The notes beneath the pieces were generated by a model that was not told where the DNA came from, did not search any database, and saw only the letters and a list, made by a program, of their open reading frames with translations. Below, in pieces: positions 14,740-14,749 of a stretch of 14,749 nt of DNA. The stretch is from Ruminococcus sp. UBA3280 (GTDB taxonomy: Bacteria > Bacillota > Clostridia > Oscillospirales > Ruminococcaceae). The translations under genes were made by a program, and so were the position numbers. The stretch lies in the NCBI GenBank assembly GCA_002362175.1, contig DETU01000024.1, positions 442 to 15,190 on the forward strand. Reading direction: 5' to 3'. Each line of letters starts with the position of its first letter. Position 1 is the first letter of the stretch.

Positions 14740-14749
14740 GAGTTTTTTC

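Overview
The window looks like part of the chromosome of a low-GC, Gram-positive, fibre-degrading gut or rumen anaerobe, most likely a Ruminococcus of the R. flavefaciens/R. albus kind. The evidence is AT-rich coding sequence, strong AGGAGG-type ribosome binding sites, and two secreted proteins with cellulosomal dockerin modules, one of them with the 'SDAVLIMQSIANPD … DALAIQ' pattern that I associate with Ruminococcus. No rRNA, tRNA, CRISPR array, transposase or prophage gene is visible.

Left part (1-5869, + strand): one operon encodes a large YfhO-family membrane protein, an OmpR/PhoB-type response regulator and a multi-pass sensor histidine kinase with a very tyrosine-rich extracellular domain. 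Both junctions are 4-bp ATGA overlaps and the operon ends in an intrinsic terminator. YfhO proteins are GT-C-like envelope proteins, so an envelope-linked signalling unit is likely.

Middle (5870-7398): a consensus promoter drives a two-gene + strand unit, a SLOG/YpsA-like Rossmann protein followed with a 4-bp overlap by a protein I do not recognise. Its stop lies 2 bp from the stop of an opposing unrecognised gene, which has its own consensus promoter.

Right part (7399-14749): a secreted protein joins a BspA-type leucine-rich repeat domain, an internal dockerin and a C-terminal serpin. Upstream of it on the same strand is a cysteine-rich, probably helical-repeat cytoplasmic protein, divergently transcribed from a DUF4291 protein. 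The last gene, on the minus strand, is a secreted GH5 endo-mannanase with two X2-like modules, a CBM11-like module and a C-terminal dockerin. A perfect 10-bp inverted repeat overlaps its promoter.

The mannanase and the serpin would act outside the cell on a scaffoldin: the first cuts mannan, the second probably blocks proteases that would damage the complex or the cell surface. Five promoters with near-consensus boxes and exactly 17-bp spacers can be read directly. They revise the starts of two genes (SLOG at 5935, DUF4291 at 11312); a third start (kinase at 3352) is revised from its ribosome binding site and overlap.
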